Shown here piece by piece: positions 42,403 through 51,185 of a DNA stretch of 64,000 nt. Positions within the stretch are counted from its first letter, which is position 1, and the number at the start of each line of letters is the position of its first letter. The notes under the pieces are model-generated. The model worked only from the letters and a program-made list of their open reading frames with translations. It made no database searches and was not told the origin of the DNA. The stretch is from Streptomyces sp. 549 (GTDB lineage: Bacteria > Actinomycetota > Actinomycetes > Streptomycetales > Streptomycetaceae). The stretch lies in contig NZ_JASKMT010000024.1 in the NCBI RefSeq assembly GCF_030124175.1, forward strand, positions 21,413-85,412, in the 5' to 3' direction. The position numbers were made by a program, and so were the translations under genes.

Positions 42403-42478
42403 GCCGCGCTGCCGCGCTGCCGCGCTGCCGCGCTGCCGCGCTGCCGCGCTGCCGCGCTGCCGCGCTGCCGCGCTGCCG
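42403..42478 (+). repeat. 8-bp tandem repeat, 9.5 copies
   Basis: The unit GCCGCGCT is repeated exactly nine and a half times, beginning 3 bp after the proline dehydrogenase stop and ending 53 bp before the next start. Because 8 is not a multiple of 3 it would not survive in a coding region; it is probably a variable-number repeat within the operon leader. Confidence 0.97.
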
Positions 42479-42531
42479 ACAAGAGAAAACACCGACCTCA
42501 CCTCCCCGACCCAGAAGGAGACACGGCCGCC

Positions 42532-44163
42532 ATGGACGCTGTGACCCAGGTACCCGCCCCGTACAACGAGCCGGTGCACGGCTACGCGCCCGGCAGCCCG
42601 GAGCGCGCCCGGCTCGAGGCCAAGCTGAAGGAACTGGCGGACAACCCCGTCGACCTGCCGATGACGATCAACGGCGAGAAGCGCATGGGCGGCGGTGAGC
42701 GCTTCACCGTCGTGCAGCCGCACCAGCACGCCTCGGTGCTGGGCACCTACGCCAACGCCACCCGCGCCGACGCGCAGGACGCGATCGACGCCGCGCTGGC
42801 CGCCGCCCCGGCGTGGCGTGCGATGTCGTTCGACGACCGCGCCGCGATCATCCTGAAGGCCGCCGAGCTGCTGGCCGGCCCGTGGCGCGAGACCATCGCC
42901 GCCTCCACCATGCTGGGCCAGTCCAAGACCGCCCAGCAGGCCGAGATCGACGCGCCCTGCGAGCTGGTCGACTTCTGGCGCTTCAACGTGCACTTCGCGC
43001 GGGAGCTGCTCACCGAGCAGCCCCCGATCCAGCCGAAGGGCGTGTGGAACCGGATGGACCACCGTCCGCTGGAGGGCTTCGTCTACGCGATCACCCCCTT
43101 CAACTTCACCGCCATCGCCGGCAACCTGCCGACCGCGCCCGCGCTGCTGGGCAACGTCGTGGTGTGGAAGCCCTCACCGACGCAGACGCACTCCGCGGTG
43201 CTGCTCATGGAGCTGCTGGAGGAGGCCGGCCTGCCCAAGGGCGTCATCAACCTGGTGACGGGCGACGGCAAGGAGGTCTCCGAGGTGGCGCTGCCGCACC
43301 CGGAGCTGGCCGGCGTGCACTTCACCGGTTCCACCGCCACCTTCCAGTACCTGTGGAAGGAGGTCGGCAACAACATCGAGCGGTACCGCTCCTACCCGCG
43401 CATCGTCGGTGAGACGGGCGGCAAGGACTTCATCGTCGCGCACCCGACCGCCGACCCGGCGATCCTGAAGACCGCGATCGTGCGGGGCGCCTTCGAGTAC
43501 CAGGGCCAGAAGTGCTCGGCCGCGTCGCGCGCCTACATCGCCCGGTCCCTCTGGGACGGCGGACTGAAGGACGACCTGGCAGCTGAGGTCGAGGGACTGA
43601 CCATGGGTGACGTCAGCGACCTGTCGAACTTCATGGGCGCCGTCATCGACGACCGGGCGTTCGCCAAGAGCAAGGCCGCCATCGACCGGGCCAAGGAGGA
43701 CCCCACCTGCGAGATCGTCGCCGGCGGGACCTGCGACGACTCGGTGGGCTACTTCGTCCGTCCGACGGTGATCGCCTGCTCCGACCCGGAGAACGAGGTG
43801 TTCCGCACCGAGTACTTCGGCCCGATCATCGCCGTGCACGTCTACGAGGACGGCGACTTCGACGCGGTCGTCGAGCAGATGGAGTCGGTCTCGGCGTACG
43901 CGCTGACCGGCGCGGTGCTCGCGAAGGACCGGCAGGTCCTCGCCGCGGCCTCGGAGAAGCTGCGGTTCGCCGCGGGCAACTTCTACCTCAACGACCGCCC
44001 GACCGGCTCCATCGTCGGTCAGCAGCCCTTCGGCGGCGGTCGCGCGTCCGGCACCAACGACAAGGCGGGTTCGAAGTTCAACCTGCAGCGCTGGGTGTCG
44101 CCGCGGGCCATCAAGGAGACGCAGGTCGCGCCGACCGACTACCGCTACCCGCACATGGGCTGA
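42532..44163 (+). CDS. pruA: 1-pyrroline-5-carboxylate (glutamate semialdehyde) dehydrogenase
   Basis: A 543-aa aldehyde dehydrogenase making glutamate from P5C with NAD. Start ATG 42532 after AAGGAGA. Motifs: AITPFNFTAIAGNL, GNVVVWKPSPTQ, HFTGSTATFQ, the general base in VGETGGKDF, the nucleophile in YQGQKCSAASRAYI, and EYFGPIIAVHVYEDGDF. Length is that of the P5CDH clade rather than general ALDHs. Completes proline breakdown with the preceding gene; a hairpin follows immediately. Confidence 0.96.
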   Translation: MDAVTQVPAPYNEPVHGYAPGSPERARLEAKLKELADNPVDLPMTINGEKRMGGGERFTVVQPHQHASVLGTYANATRADAQDAIDAALAAAPAWRAMSFDDRAAIILKAAELLAGPWRETIAASTMLGQSKTAQQAEIDAPCELVDFWRFNVHFARELLTEQPPIQPKGVWNRMDHRPLEGFVYAITPFNFTAIAGNLPTAPALLGNVVVWKPSPTQTHSAVLLMELLEEAGLPKGVINLVTGDGKEVSEVALPHPELAGVHFTGSTATFQYLWKEVGNNIERYRSYPRIVGETGGKDFIVAHPTADPAILKTAIVRGAFEYQGQKCSAASRAYIARSLWDGGLKDDLAAEVEGLTMGDVSDLSNFMGAVIDDRAFAKSKAAIDRAKEDPTCEIVAGGTCDDSVGYFVRPTVIACSDPENEVFRTEYFGPIIAVHVYEDGDFDAVVEQMESVSAYALTGAVLAKDRQVLAAASEKLRFAAGNFYLNDRPTGSIVGQQPFGGGRASGTNDKAGSKFNLQRWVSPRAIKETQVAPTDYRYPHMG

Positions 44164-44171
44164 CCCCGCCC

Positions 44172-44261
44172 CGGGTGGCCGGCCGTTCCCCGCGGCCGGC
44201 CACCCGCCGCCGGACCGCTGCCGGCGCCGCGTCCTCCCTCCCCTGACGACGCGGCGCCGGC
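44172..44261 (+). terminator. two strong hairpins after P5C dehydrogenase
   Basis: The first is a perfect 14-bp stem, 44172-44185 with 44193-44206, loop 7 nt. The second is a perfect 14-bp stem, 44220-44233 with 44248-44261, loop 14 nt. The second cuts into the pseudogene remnant on the minus strand. Confidence 0.75.
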
Positions 44262-44530
44262 AGCCGCGCGTCCACGCCCAGGCCGCTGCCCGTGTTCGTC
44301 GCGGGCCCACATGGCGTGGCCCACGGTCTCGCCCCCGGCGTGCACGGCCAGCGAGTGCCACTCGCCCCCCGTACAGGGACAGCAGCAGGTAGCGGGCCGC
44401 CAGGGCGGCGACGAACTCCCGCTGCTCGTCGAACGGCGCCACGTCGGCCACTGCCCGCCAGCCGTCCGCGGTCACCTGGTGCAGGGTGAGCTCCCTGCCG
44501 TGCCGATCGTGCCTCGTATGGTCCACGATG
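44262..44530 (-). pseudogene. GNAT acetyltransferase remnant, frameshifted and truncated
   Basis: Minus-strand fragments in two frames make one GNAT-like N-terminal half. The first frame gives ELTLHQVTADGWRAVADVAPFDEQREFVA and then LAARYLLLSLYGG; the second continues EWHSLAVHAGGETVGHAMWARDEHG. The shift falls at a run of six C (plus strand 44365-44370), where one extra base breaks the frame. After MWARDEHG the expected acetyl-CoA-binding core is missing, replaced by the terminator hairpins. The pattern matches actinobacterial GNATs beginning TLREITxxNWRAV, as I recall them. Confidence 0.6.
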
Positions 44531-44613
44531 GTGCGTACGACCACAGCGGGCGCGGGGCGGCACGCGGTTTTCGGGCCGCGGTCGGCCGCGGGACGGAAAG
44601 GCGGACGGCGGCC

Positions 44614-45345
44614 ATGCGCATTCGGGCGGTGCTCTGGGACGTGGACGACACCCTCTTCGACTACACCGGCGCGGACCGGCTCGCGGCGCTGGGCCACCTG
44701 GCCGCCGAGGGCCTGCTCGACGGCTACGGCACGCCGGAGGCCGCACTGGAGCACTGGCGGGCCGTGATGGAGCAGGCGTTCGCCCGGTTCCTCGCGGGTG
44801 AGCTGGACTTCCTCGGGCACCGCAGGGAGCGGGCCCGCGGTGTGGCCGGCCTGGACCTGGCCGACGCCGAGGCCGACGAGTGGTTCGGGCGCTACGTGGC
44901 ACGCTACGAGGCCGAGTGGGCGCTCTTCCCCGACGTGCTGCCGGTGCTGGACGCGCTGGCCGACGGCTACCGGCACGGGGTGCTGTCCAACTCCTCCACC
45001 CGCAACCAGGACCGCAAGCTGCGCACCCTGGGCGTGCGCGACCGCTTCGAGGTGCTGGTCTGCGCGGAGGACCTGCGCTGCGCCAAACCCGATCCGGGGG
45101 CGTTCGCAGCGGCCTGTGAGGCGATGGGACTGCCGCCGGAGGAGGTCGTCTACGTGGGGGACCAGCTCGTCACGGACGCCCAGGGCGCGCGCGCCGCCGG
45201 CCTCACCGGCGTCTGGCTGGACCGGCTCGGCACGGGCGGCACCTGGACGCCGCGCATCGGCGGCCTGGCGGAGCTGCCCGGACTGCTCGGCCGGCTGCCC
45301 GCGGACCGCGCCGCCGCCCAGCCGGGCGGGCAATGGCCCGTCTGA
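44614..45345 (+). CDS. HAD-family hydrolase
   Basis: A 243-aa HAD hydrolase. Motif I LWDVDDTLFDYTGAD is complete (DxD), motif II VLSNSST, motif III lysine CAKPDPGAF, motif IV VYVGDQLVTD. The cap is helical, as in phosphoglycolate phosphatase or YjjG-type nucleotidases. ATG 44614 starts five residues before motif I; upstream frame to 44311 is the shadow of the pseudogene. No operon partner is obvious. Substrate unknown. Confidence 0.92.
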   Translation: MRIRAVLWDVDDTLFDYTGADRLAALGHLAAEGLLDGYGTPEAALEHWRAVMEQAFARFLAGELDFLGHRRERARGVAGLDLADAEADEWFGRYVARYEAEWALFPDVLPVLDALADGYRHGVLSNSSTRNQDRKLRTLGVRDRFEVLVCAEDLRCAKPDPGAFAAACEAMGLPPEEVVYVGDQLVTDAQGARAAGLTGVWLDRLGTGGTWTPRIGGLAELPGLLGRLPADRAAAQPGGQWPV

Positions 45346-45622
45346 CGGCTGGACCCCGCCCGCAGGCCCTGCCGGCCGCGGTGCTCCACCGCAGGTCGAG
45401 CGCTTCTCGTCTCAGATAGTAGGAAGGCCAACTATTTAGCGAGACATTACAGCGAACCCCTCGTACCTTGGTAGCAGCCGAACGATTCGCTCCATCCAGC
45501 GAACGGCGGATGAGGCGCGGTGCGCCACGGCAGGTGACCCCTGCCGCACCGCTCGCCCCCGCCCCTTGCGGCACGCATGAATCCGCTGTCTTTCCGGGTT
45601 TGTCTGCTGAAGGAGCATCACC
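45346..45622 (+). promoter_or_regulatory. A/T-rich control region before micro-protein
   Basis: Holds ATAGT-N10-ACTAT (45415-45434), an interrupted inverted repeat in A/T-rich sequence, unusual here and probably a promoter/operator. No other gene is visible. Confidence 0.35.
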
Positions 45623-45748
45623 ATGGAGACCACCGCACGCCGTCGCGCCCGCCACGCCGCCACCGACGACACCGACCGCAAGAAGGCCGCCGCCGCCCTG
45701 CAGCGCGCCCTCGACCGCCGTGACAACGGCGGCGCCACCGGGCACTGA
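45623..45748 (+). CDS. 41-aa charged micro-protein
   Basis: ATG 45623 with AAGGAG six bases upstream gives METTARRRARHAATDDTD, then RKKAAAALQRALDRRDNGG. It is a single charged amphipathic helix, and the SD plus A/T-rich promoter argue for a real gene. Function unknown; it lies 155 bp before leuB. Confidence 0.6.
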   Translation: METTARRRARHAATDDTDRKKAAAALQRALDRRDNGGATGH

Positions 45749-45890
45749 TCCGCCCGCCCTGCCGCCACACCGCCGGGCTCGCATGTGCGCGCCGCTCCCG
45801 TCCCGCCCCCGCGTTGCCGAGGCGGGACGGGGAGGCCGCCCCCGTCCGTCCACATGGTGAAAGGCTTGTATCAGCCCATGGACGTCCTAG

Positions 45891-45903
45891 TAGTGTCCGC
45901 GGC
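45891..45903 (+). promoter_or_regulatory. leaderless -10 box, leuB
   Basis: TAGTGT (45891-45896) is followed by 7 nt and ATG 45904; no SD is present. A weak TTGTAT -35 candidate lies at 45866-45871. Confidence 0.5.
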
Positions 45904-46947
45904 ATGACGCGAAGCATCGATCTCGCAGTGATCCCCGGCGACGGCATCGGCCGGGAGGTCGTGTCCCAGGGCCTCAAGGTCCTGACCGCGGTCCTCCCGC
46001 AGGACGTCAAGCTGGAGACCAAGGAGTACCGGCTCGGAGCCGAGCGCTGGCATGCGACGGGGGAGACCCTGCCCGATGCCGAGCTCGAACAGCTCAAGGG
46101 CCACGACGCACTCCTGCTGGGCGCCATCGGCGACCCGTCGGTCCCCTCCGGCGTGCTGGAGCGGGGGCTGCTGCTCAAGCTGCGCTTCGCCTTCGACCAC
46201 TACGTGAACCTGCGGCCCTCCAAGCTGTTCCCGCAGACGCCGACCCCGCTGGCCGGCCGCCCCGACATCGACTTCGTCGTGGTCCGCGAGGGCACCGAGG
46301 GCCCCTACGTCGGCAACGGCGGCAGCCTGCGCACCGGCACGCCCGCCGAGGTGGCCACCGAGGTCAGCCTCAACACCGCGTACGGCGTGGAGCGCGTCGT
46401 CCGGGACGCCTACGAGCGGGCCAACGCACGGCCGCGCCGCAAGCTGACGCTCGTCCACAAGAACAACGTGCTCGTCTACGCCGGCCACCTGTGGAAGAAC
46501 ATCTTCGACCGGGTCGGCGCCGAGTACCCGGACGTCACCACCGACTACCTGCACGTCGACGCCGCCACGATCTTCCTGGTCAACGACCCGGCGCGGTTCG
46601 ACGTGATCGTCACCGACAACCTGTTCGGCGACATCATCACCGACCTCGCCGCCGCCATCAGCGGCGGCATCGGCCTGGCCGCCTCGGGCAACATCAACCC
46701 GACCGGGGAGTTCCCCTCGATGTTCGAGCCGGTGCACGGCTCCGCCCCGGACATCGCCGGAACCGGCAAGGCCGACCCCACCGCGACGGTGCTCTCCGTC
46801 GCGCTGCTGCTGCGGCACCTCGGCTTCGAGGCCGAGGCCACCCGGATCGAGGACGCCGTCACCGCGGACCTCGCCGAGCGGGACCCCGCGGTCGCGCGCA
46901 CCACCGACCAGATCGGTGACGCGCTCGCGGTACGCGTAGCGAGCTAG
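45904..46947 (+). CDS. leuB: 3-isopropylmalate dehydrogenase
   Basis: A 347-aa NAD-dependent beta-decarboxylating dehydrogenase of leucine synthesis. It begins DLAVIPGDGIGREV; substrate arginines lie in LLKLRFAFDHYVNLRPSKL and VVVREGTEGPY, the catalytic tyrosine in SLNTAYGVERVV region and Lys in LVHKNNVL, metal aspartates in VTDNLFGDIITD, and NAD in EPVHGSAPDIAGTGKADP. It is the actinobacterial short form. ATG 45904 is supported by the leaderless promoter. Confidence 0.95.
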   Translation: MTRSIDLAVIPGDGIGREVVSQGLKVLTAVLPQDVKLETKEYRLGAERWHATGETLPDAELEQLKGHDALLLGAIGDPSVPSGVLERGLLLKLRFAFDHYVNLRPSKLFPQTPTPLAGRPDIDFVVVREGTEGPYVGNGGSLRTGTPAEVATEVSLNTAYGVERVVRDAYERANARPRRKLTLVHKNNVLVYAGHLWKNIFDRVGAEYPDVTTDYLHVDAATIFLVNDPARFDVIVTDNLFGDIITDLAAAISGGIGLAASGNINPTGEFPSMFEPVHGSAPDIAGTGKADPTATVLSVALLLRHLGFEAEATRIEDAVTADLAERDPAVARTTDQIGDALAVRVAS

Positions 46948-47156
46948 CCCGACGCGTGCACAGCGCCGGGCCTCCGCGCCCGGCTGCTGTGCTACTCGGC
47001 GGTTGGGTGCGACCATCTGCCCCAGAGGCCGCCACCCGTGTCCTCGACGCGGCATGCCACGCGCGATAATCGGACGCGGGGCCGCCGTGCGAGGAGAAAC
47101 TCGGACGTCCCAGTACGTGTGCGGTCCGCCACGCCGATCAGTGTAAGGACGCGCCC

Positions 47157-48260
<1,104 letters not shown>

Positions 48261-48286
48261 GCCGCCACCCGCGGCCGCACCGCAGA

Positions 48287-48327
48287 CGCCCCGCCGCCCG
48301 GACCGTCACGGTCCGGGCGGCGGGGCG
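48287..48327. terminator. 19-bp bidirectional terminator
   Basis: A perfect 19-bp stem (48287-48305 with 48309-48327) closes a 3-nt loop between the convergent stops of ilvE and the acyl-CoA dehydrogenase gene. Confidence 0.85.
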
Positions 48328-48365
48328 CTTGCCCTCCGGGGTGAGCCGGACGGCCGGGCCGGCTG

Positions 48366-50087
48366 TCAGGGGCGCATCTCGTAGGCGTCGGCGAGGGCCT
48401 CCACCCGGGCCCACACGCGGGCGGTGCGCTCGGTGTCGGTCACCGGGCGGCGGACCTGGGCCAGCGCCCACTGCTGCTGCTTCTGCGTGGCCGAGTCCTT
48501 GCCGTGCAGCTCGACGGCGTGCGCGGAGAAGTCGCGGACCAGGATGCCGAACAGCTCGTCCAGCACGTCCTCGTCCAGGCCGGTCAACTGCGCCTGCTCC
48601 AGGATCAGCTGGCCGTGCACCACGAGCGCGAACAGCTGGCCGACGGCCAGCAGCAGGTCCAGGTCGCGGCTCTGCTCCTTGTCCGGCGCCGCCGTGGTGA
48701 CGAACTCGCAGAGCGCGTCGGCCTGTTCGCGGAACCGTGCGACGTTGGGCACCGAGGCGTGCGCGTCGTAGGCGGTGCGCCAGTCGTGGAAGCGGACCGA
48801 GCCCAGGCCGCGGGTCGGACCCTGCCGGAAGAGGAAGTTGTCGTCGGCCGCGTCCAGTCGGGTGGGCACCGGCGCGTACTCGGCAGGGTTGAGCAGGTAG
48901 TTGCCCATGAACTTGAGGATGAGCGCCAGGTTGACGTGGACCGTGCCCTCCAGCTTCGGCAGGCCGCGGATCTCGGTGGCGGCCTGCGCGAAGTAGGTGT
49001 CCTTCTCGAAGCCCTTGGCGGCGATGACGTCCCACATGAGGTCGATCACCTTCTCGCCCTCGGTGGTCACCTTCATCTTGGTCATCGGGTTGAACAGCAG
49101 GTAGCGGCGGTCCTCGGGTCCGGCGGTGCGGAAGTAGTCCACCGCCCGGTCGCTGAACAGCTTCATGCCGACCAACCGCACGTAGGCGTCGGTCAGTTCA
49201 CGCCGCACATGCGCGAAGTCGGTGACCCGGCGGCCGTACAGGACTCGGTGGTGGGCGTGGGCGACCGCCTCGTACATCGCGTGCTCGCAGATGCCCACGG
49301 ACGCCGTGCACAGGTTGAACTTGCCGACGTTGACGGTGTTGAGCGCCGCGTCGAAGGCGGCCTGCCCGGTGTGCAGCACGTCCTCGGCGCGCACCGGGTA
49401 GTCGGTCAGCCGGAACTCGCTGACGTACTTCGAGGAGTCGACGACGTTCTTGACCAGGCCGTAGGCGGGGTGGCGGCTGTCGGCGGCGAAGAACACGTAG
49501 CCGTCGGGGCCCTCCATGTCGGCCCGGCGGCCGAACACCGACACCAGACCGGCGGCGTTGCCGTTGCCGATGTAGTACTTCGAACCGTTGGCGCGGAACC
49601 CGCCGTCGGCGTCCGGGGCGAGCACCATGTCGGTGGAGTAGATGTCGGCGCCGTGCGTCTTCTCCGACAGGCCGAAGGCGAACACCTCACCCTGATCGAG
49701 TAGTTCGGCGGCCCTCGACCGGGCGGCGGTGTTGTCGCTCTGCCAGACCGGGCCGAGCCCGAGCACCGTCACCTGCCAGGCGTACCAGTAGTCAAGGCCG
49801 TAGAAGCCGAAGATCTCGTTCAGTGCGGCGATGCGGGCGGTGTCCCAGCGCTTGTCGGCGCTCCCAGCCGCCTCACCGGCCGGGGTGAGGAACGTGGCGA
49901 ACAGCTTCTCCTTGGTGGAGAACTCCAGGAAGTCGCTGAGCCAGGCACGTTCGCGGTAGTCGCTGAGCAGCTTGCGCTTGCCGCGCTCCTCGAACCAGTC
50001 GACGGTGGCGCGCAGCAGCCGCCGGGTCTCCGGGTCGAAGTGGGCGGGGTCGTAGGTGCGCGGGTTGAACAGCAGCGGGTCCGCCAT
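48366..50087 (-). CDS. acyl-CoA dehydrogenase family protein
   Basis: A 573-aa flavoprotein of the long acyl-CoA dehydrogenase/oxidase type. FAD and substrate motifs: FAFGLSEKTHGADIYST, SKYYIGNGNAAGLV, NVGKFNLCTASVGICEHAMYEA, and the base-bearing IRGLPKLEGTVHVN. The C-terminal 130 residues form an extra helical domain, as in larger actinobacterial members. ATG 50087. Together with the adjacent PadR gene it may be an inducible lipid or xenobiotic oxidation unit; substrate unknown. Confidence 0.9.
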   Translation of the reverse strand: MADPLLFNPRTYDPAHFDPETRRLLRATVDWFEERGKRKLLSDYRERAWLSDFLEFSTKEKLFATFLTPAGEAAGSADKRWDTARIAALNEIFGFYGLDYWYAWQVTVLGLGPVWQSDNTAARSRAAELLDQGEVFAFGLSEKTHGADIYSTDMVLAPDADGGFRANGSKYYIGNGNAAGLVSVFGRRADMEGPDGYVFFAADSRHPAYGLVKNVVDSSKYVSEFRLTDYPVRAEDVLHTGQAAFDAALNTVNVGKFNLCTASVGICEHAMYEAVAHAHHRVLYGRRVTDFAHVRRELTDAYVRLVGMKLFSDRAVDYFRTAGPEDRRYLLFNPMTKMKVTTEGEKVIDLMWDVIAAKGFEKDTYFAQAATEIRGLPKLEGTVHVNLALILKFMGNYLLNPAEYAPVPTRLDAADDNFLFRQGPTRGLGSVRFHDWRTAYDAHASVPNVARFREQADALCEFVTTAAPDKEQSRDLDLLLAVGQLFALVVHGQLILEQAQLTGLDEDVLDELFGILVRDFSAHAVELHGKDSATQKQQQWALAQVRRPVTDTERTARVWARVEALADAYEMRP

Positions 50088-50137
50088 GATGCGGTTCGCC
50101 TTCCTGGAGAGGGTGGGTGGTCGGTGCGTCGTGGAGG

Positions 50138-50752
50138 TCAGGAACCGGCGTCGTGAGAGCCGGTGGCGGTGCGGTCGGCGCCGGGGGAGCGGTCAGGGCC
50201 GTCGGTGTCGAGCCGGTGCAGGGTGGCCAGTACGTCGTCCAGCCAGGCCAGCGTCATGCGCTCGTACTCGATGCCGCCGCGCAGCACCACGTGCTGGAGC
50301 TGCTCGCCGGCGGTGAGGTCCTGTCCGGCGGGGAAGTCCCGCCGCTCCCCGGTGAGGTACCGGGCGAGCCGTGCGGCGTGCGCGGCGTGGTGCCGCCGCA
50401 CCTCGGCGACCAGCCGGTGCAGCTCCGCCGGGTCGTCGAAGGCCGCGCCGCGGACCTTCACCGCCAGGTCGTGCCGCACGCTCTCCGGCTCCACCGGCGC
50501 GTGCAGCCAGTCGGTGAGCGTCGCCCGCCCGGCGGCGGCGACGGAGTACACCTTCTTGTCGGGCCGGGACTCCTGCGGCACCTCGCGCACGTCGATCAGC
50601 CCGTCGGCCTCCATGCGCTTCAGCACCCGGTATATCTGCTGGTGCGTGGCCGTCCAGAAGTAGCCGATCGACCGGTCGAAGCGCCGGGCCAGTTCGTACC
50701 CCGACCCGGGCTGCTCCAGGAGGGAGACGAGGATCGCGTGCTCCAGTGCCAT
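50138..50752 (-). CDS. PadR-family regulator
   Basis: A 204-aa PadR repressor: ALEHAILVSLLEQPGSGYELARRF, YFWTATHQQIYRVLKRMEADGLI and the wing RPDKKVYSVAAAGRATLTDWL, then the Vir-C helical dimer domain. ATG 50752 is chosen at the start of the winged helix; the open frame upstream crosses the palindromic operator. It reads toward the acyl-CoA dehydrogenase gene 50 bp downstream, so the two are likely one operon and autoregulated. Confidence 0.92.
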   Translation of the reverse strand: MALEHAILVSLLEQPGSGYELARRFDRSIGYFWTATHQQIYRVLKRMEADGLIDVREVPQESRPDKKVYSVAAAGRATLTDWLHAPVEPESVRHDLAVKVRGAAFDDPAELHRLVAEVRRHHAAHAARLARYLTGERRDFPAGQDLTAGEQLQHVVLRGGIEYERMTLAWLDDVLATLHRLDTDGPDRSPGADRTATGSHDAGS

Positions 50753-50765
50753 ACCCGGCAGCCTG

Positions 50766-50785
50766 CTATGCAACTTGTTGCATAG
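50766..50785 (-). promoter_or_regulatory. PadR operator palindrome
   Basis: CTATGCAAC-TT-GTTGCATAG is a perfect 9-bp inverted repeat 14 bp upstream of the PadR start, A/T-rich against its surroundings, and fits the dyad type bound by PadR proteins. Confidence 0.75.
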
Positions 50786-50944
50786 GCAAGGGTGGGCAGG
50801 TGAGGTGAGACGAGAGTCACCGGCAGTTGCGACCGCCCGGGAGAACGGGGCCCGTTCACCTGTTACCGGCCGGTATCGCACCGAAAGGGTCCGAATCCTG
50901 AGACGCAGGGTGAAGTGGTGGCGACCCTGTGCCAGACTTCCCGC

Positions 50945-51001
50945 GTGCTCTCACTGGTCATGATTATTGGTGACAGCGCGCCGGTCCGCAGTGACCGCTG
51001 A
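50945..51001 (+). CDS. candidate cimA leader peptide
   Basis: An 18-residue peptide, MLSLVMIIGDSAPVRSDR, from GTG 50945 to TGA 50999-51001. Leu-x-Leu-Val-Met-Ile-Ile at the start includes two ATT codons, rare in this genome. No SD; a CAGACT hexamer (50933-50938) six bases upstream suggests leaderless translation. A terminator-like hairpin with U-tract follows 54 nt later. Confidence 0.65.
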   Translation: MLSLVMIIGDSAPVRSDR

Positions 51002-51080
51002 CCGCCCGGGAACCCAGGCGGCAGTGGGCACCGTGCCTCAGACCCGCGCGCAGACCTCTCGCATCCGCGAGGGGTTTTTT
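51002..51080 (+). promoter_or_regulatory. candidate cimA transcription attenuator
   Basis: A CCGCC/GGCGG hairpin (51002-51006 with 51017-51021) follows the leader stop. The terminator pairs CCTCTCG (51055-51061) with CGAGGGG (51068-51074), one G-U pair, then six T (51075-51080). It closely parallels the ilvB attenuator, sharing the CGAGGGG-T6 half. Confidence 0.7.
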
Positions 51081-51185
51081 CGTTTTCCGGCCCACCCGCG
51101 CCGGAAGGCGGGCCGCGCGCGATGATGGGGGCAAGTGGAGCCCTTCGTTCCGGATCCACTCATTTCTTGTAGGAGTCTGACCAGC

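Noticed and set aside
42403..42478. 8-bp repeat as an origin iteron or CRISPR
   Set aside because: Contiguous perfect units with no spacers or A/T-rich region; fits simple slippage.
43174..45333. 719-aa minus frame covering P5C dehydrogenase and HAD genes
   Set aside because: Only the short GNAT-like part has protein character; the rest is antisense noise.
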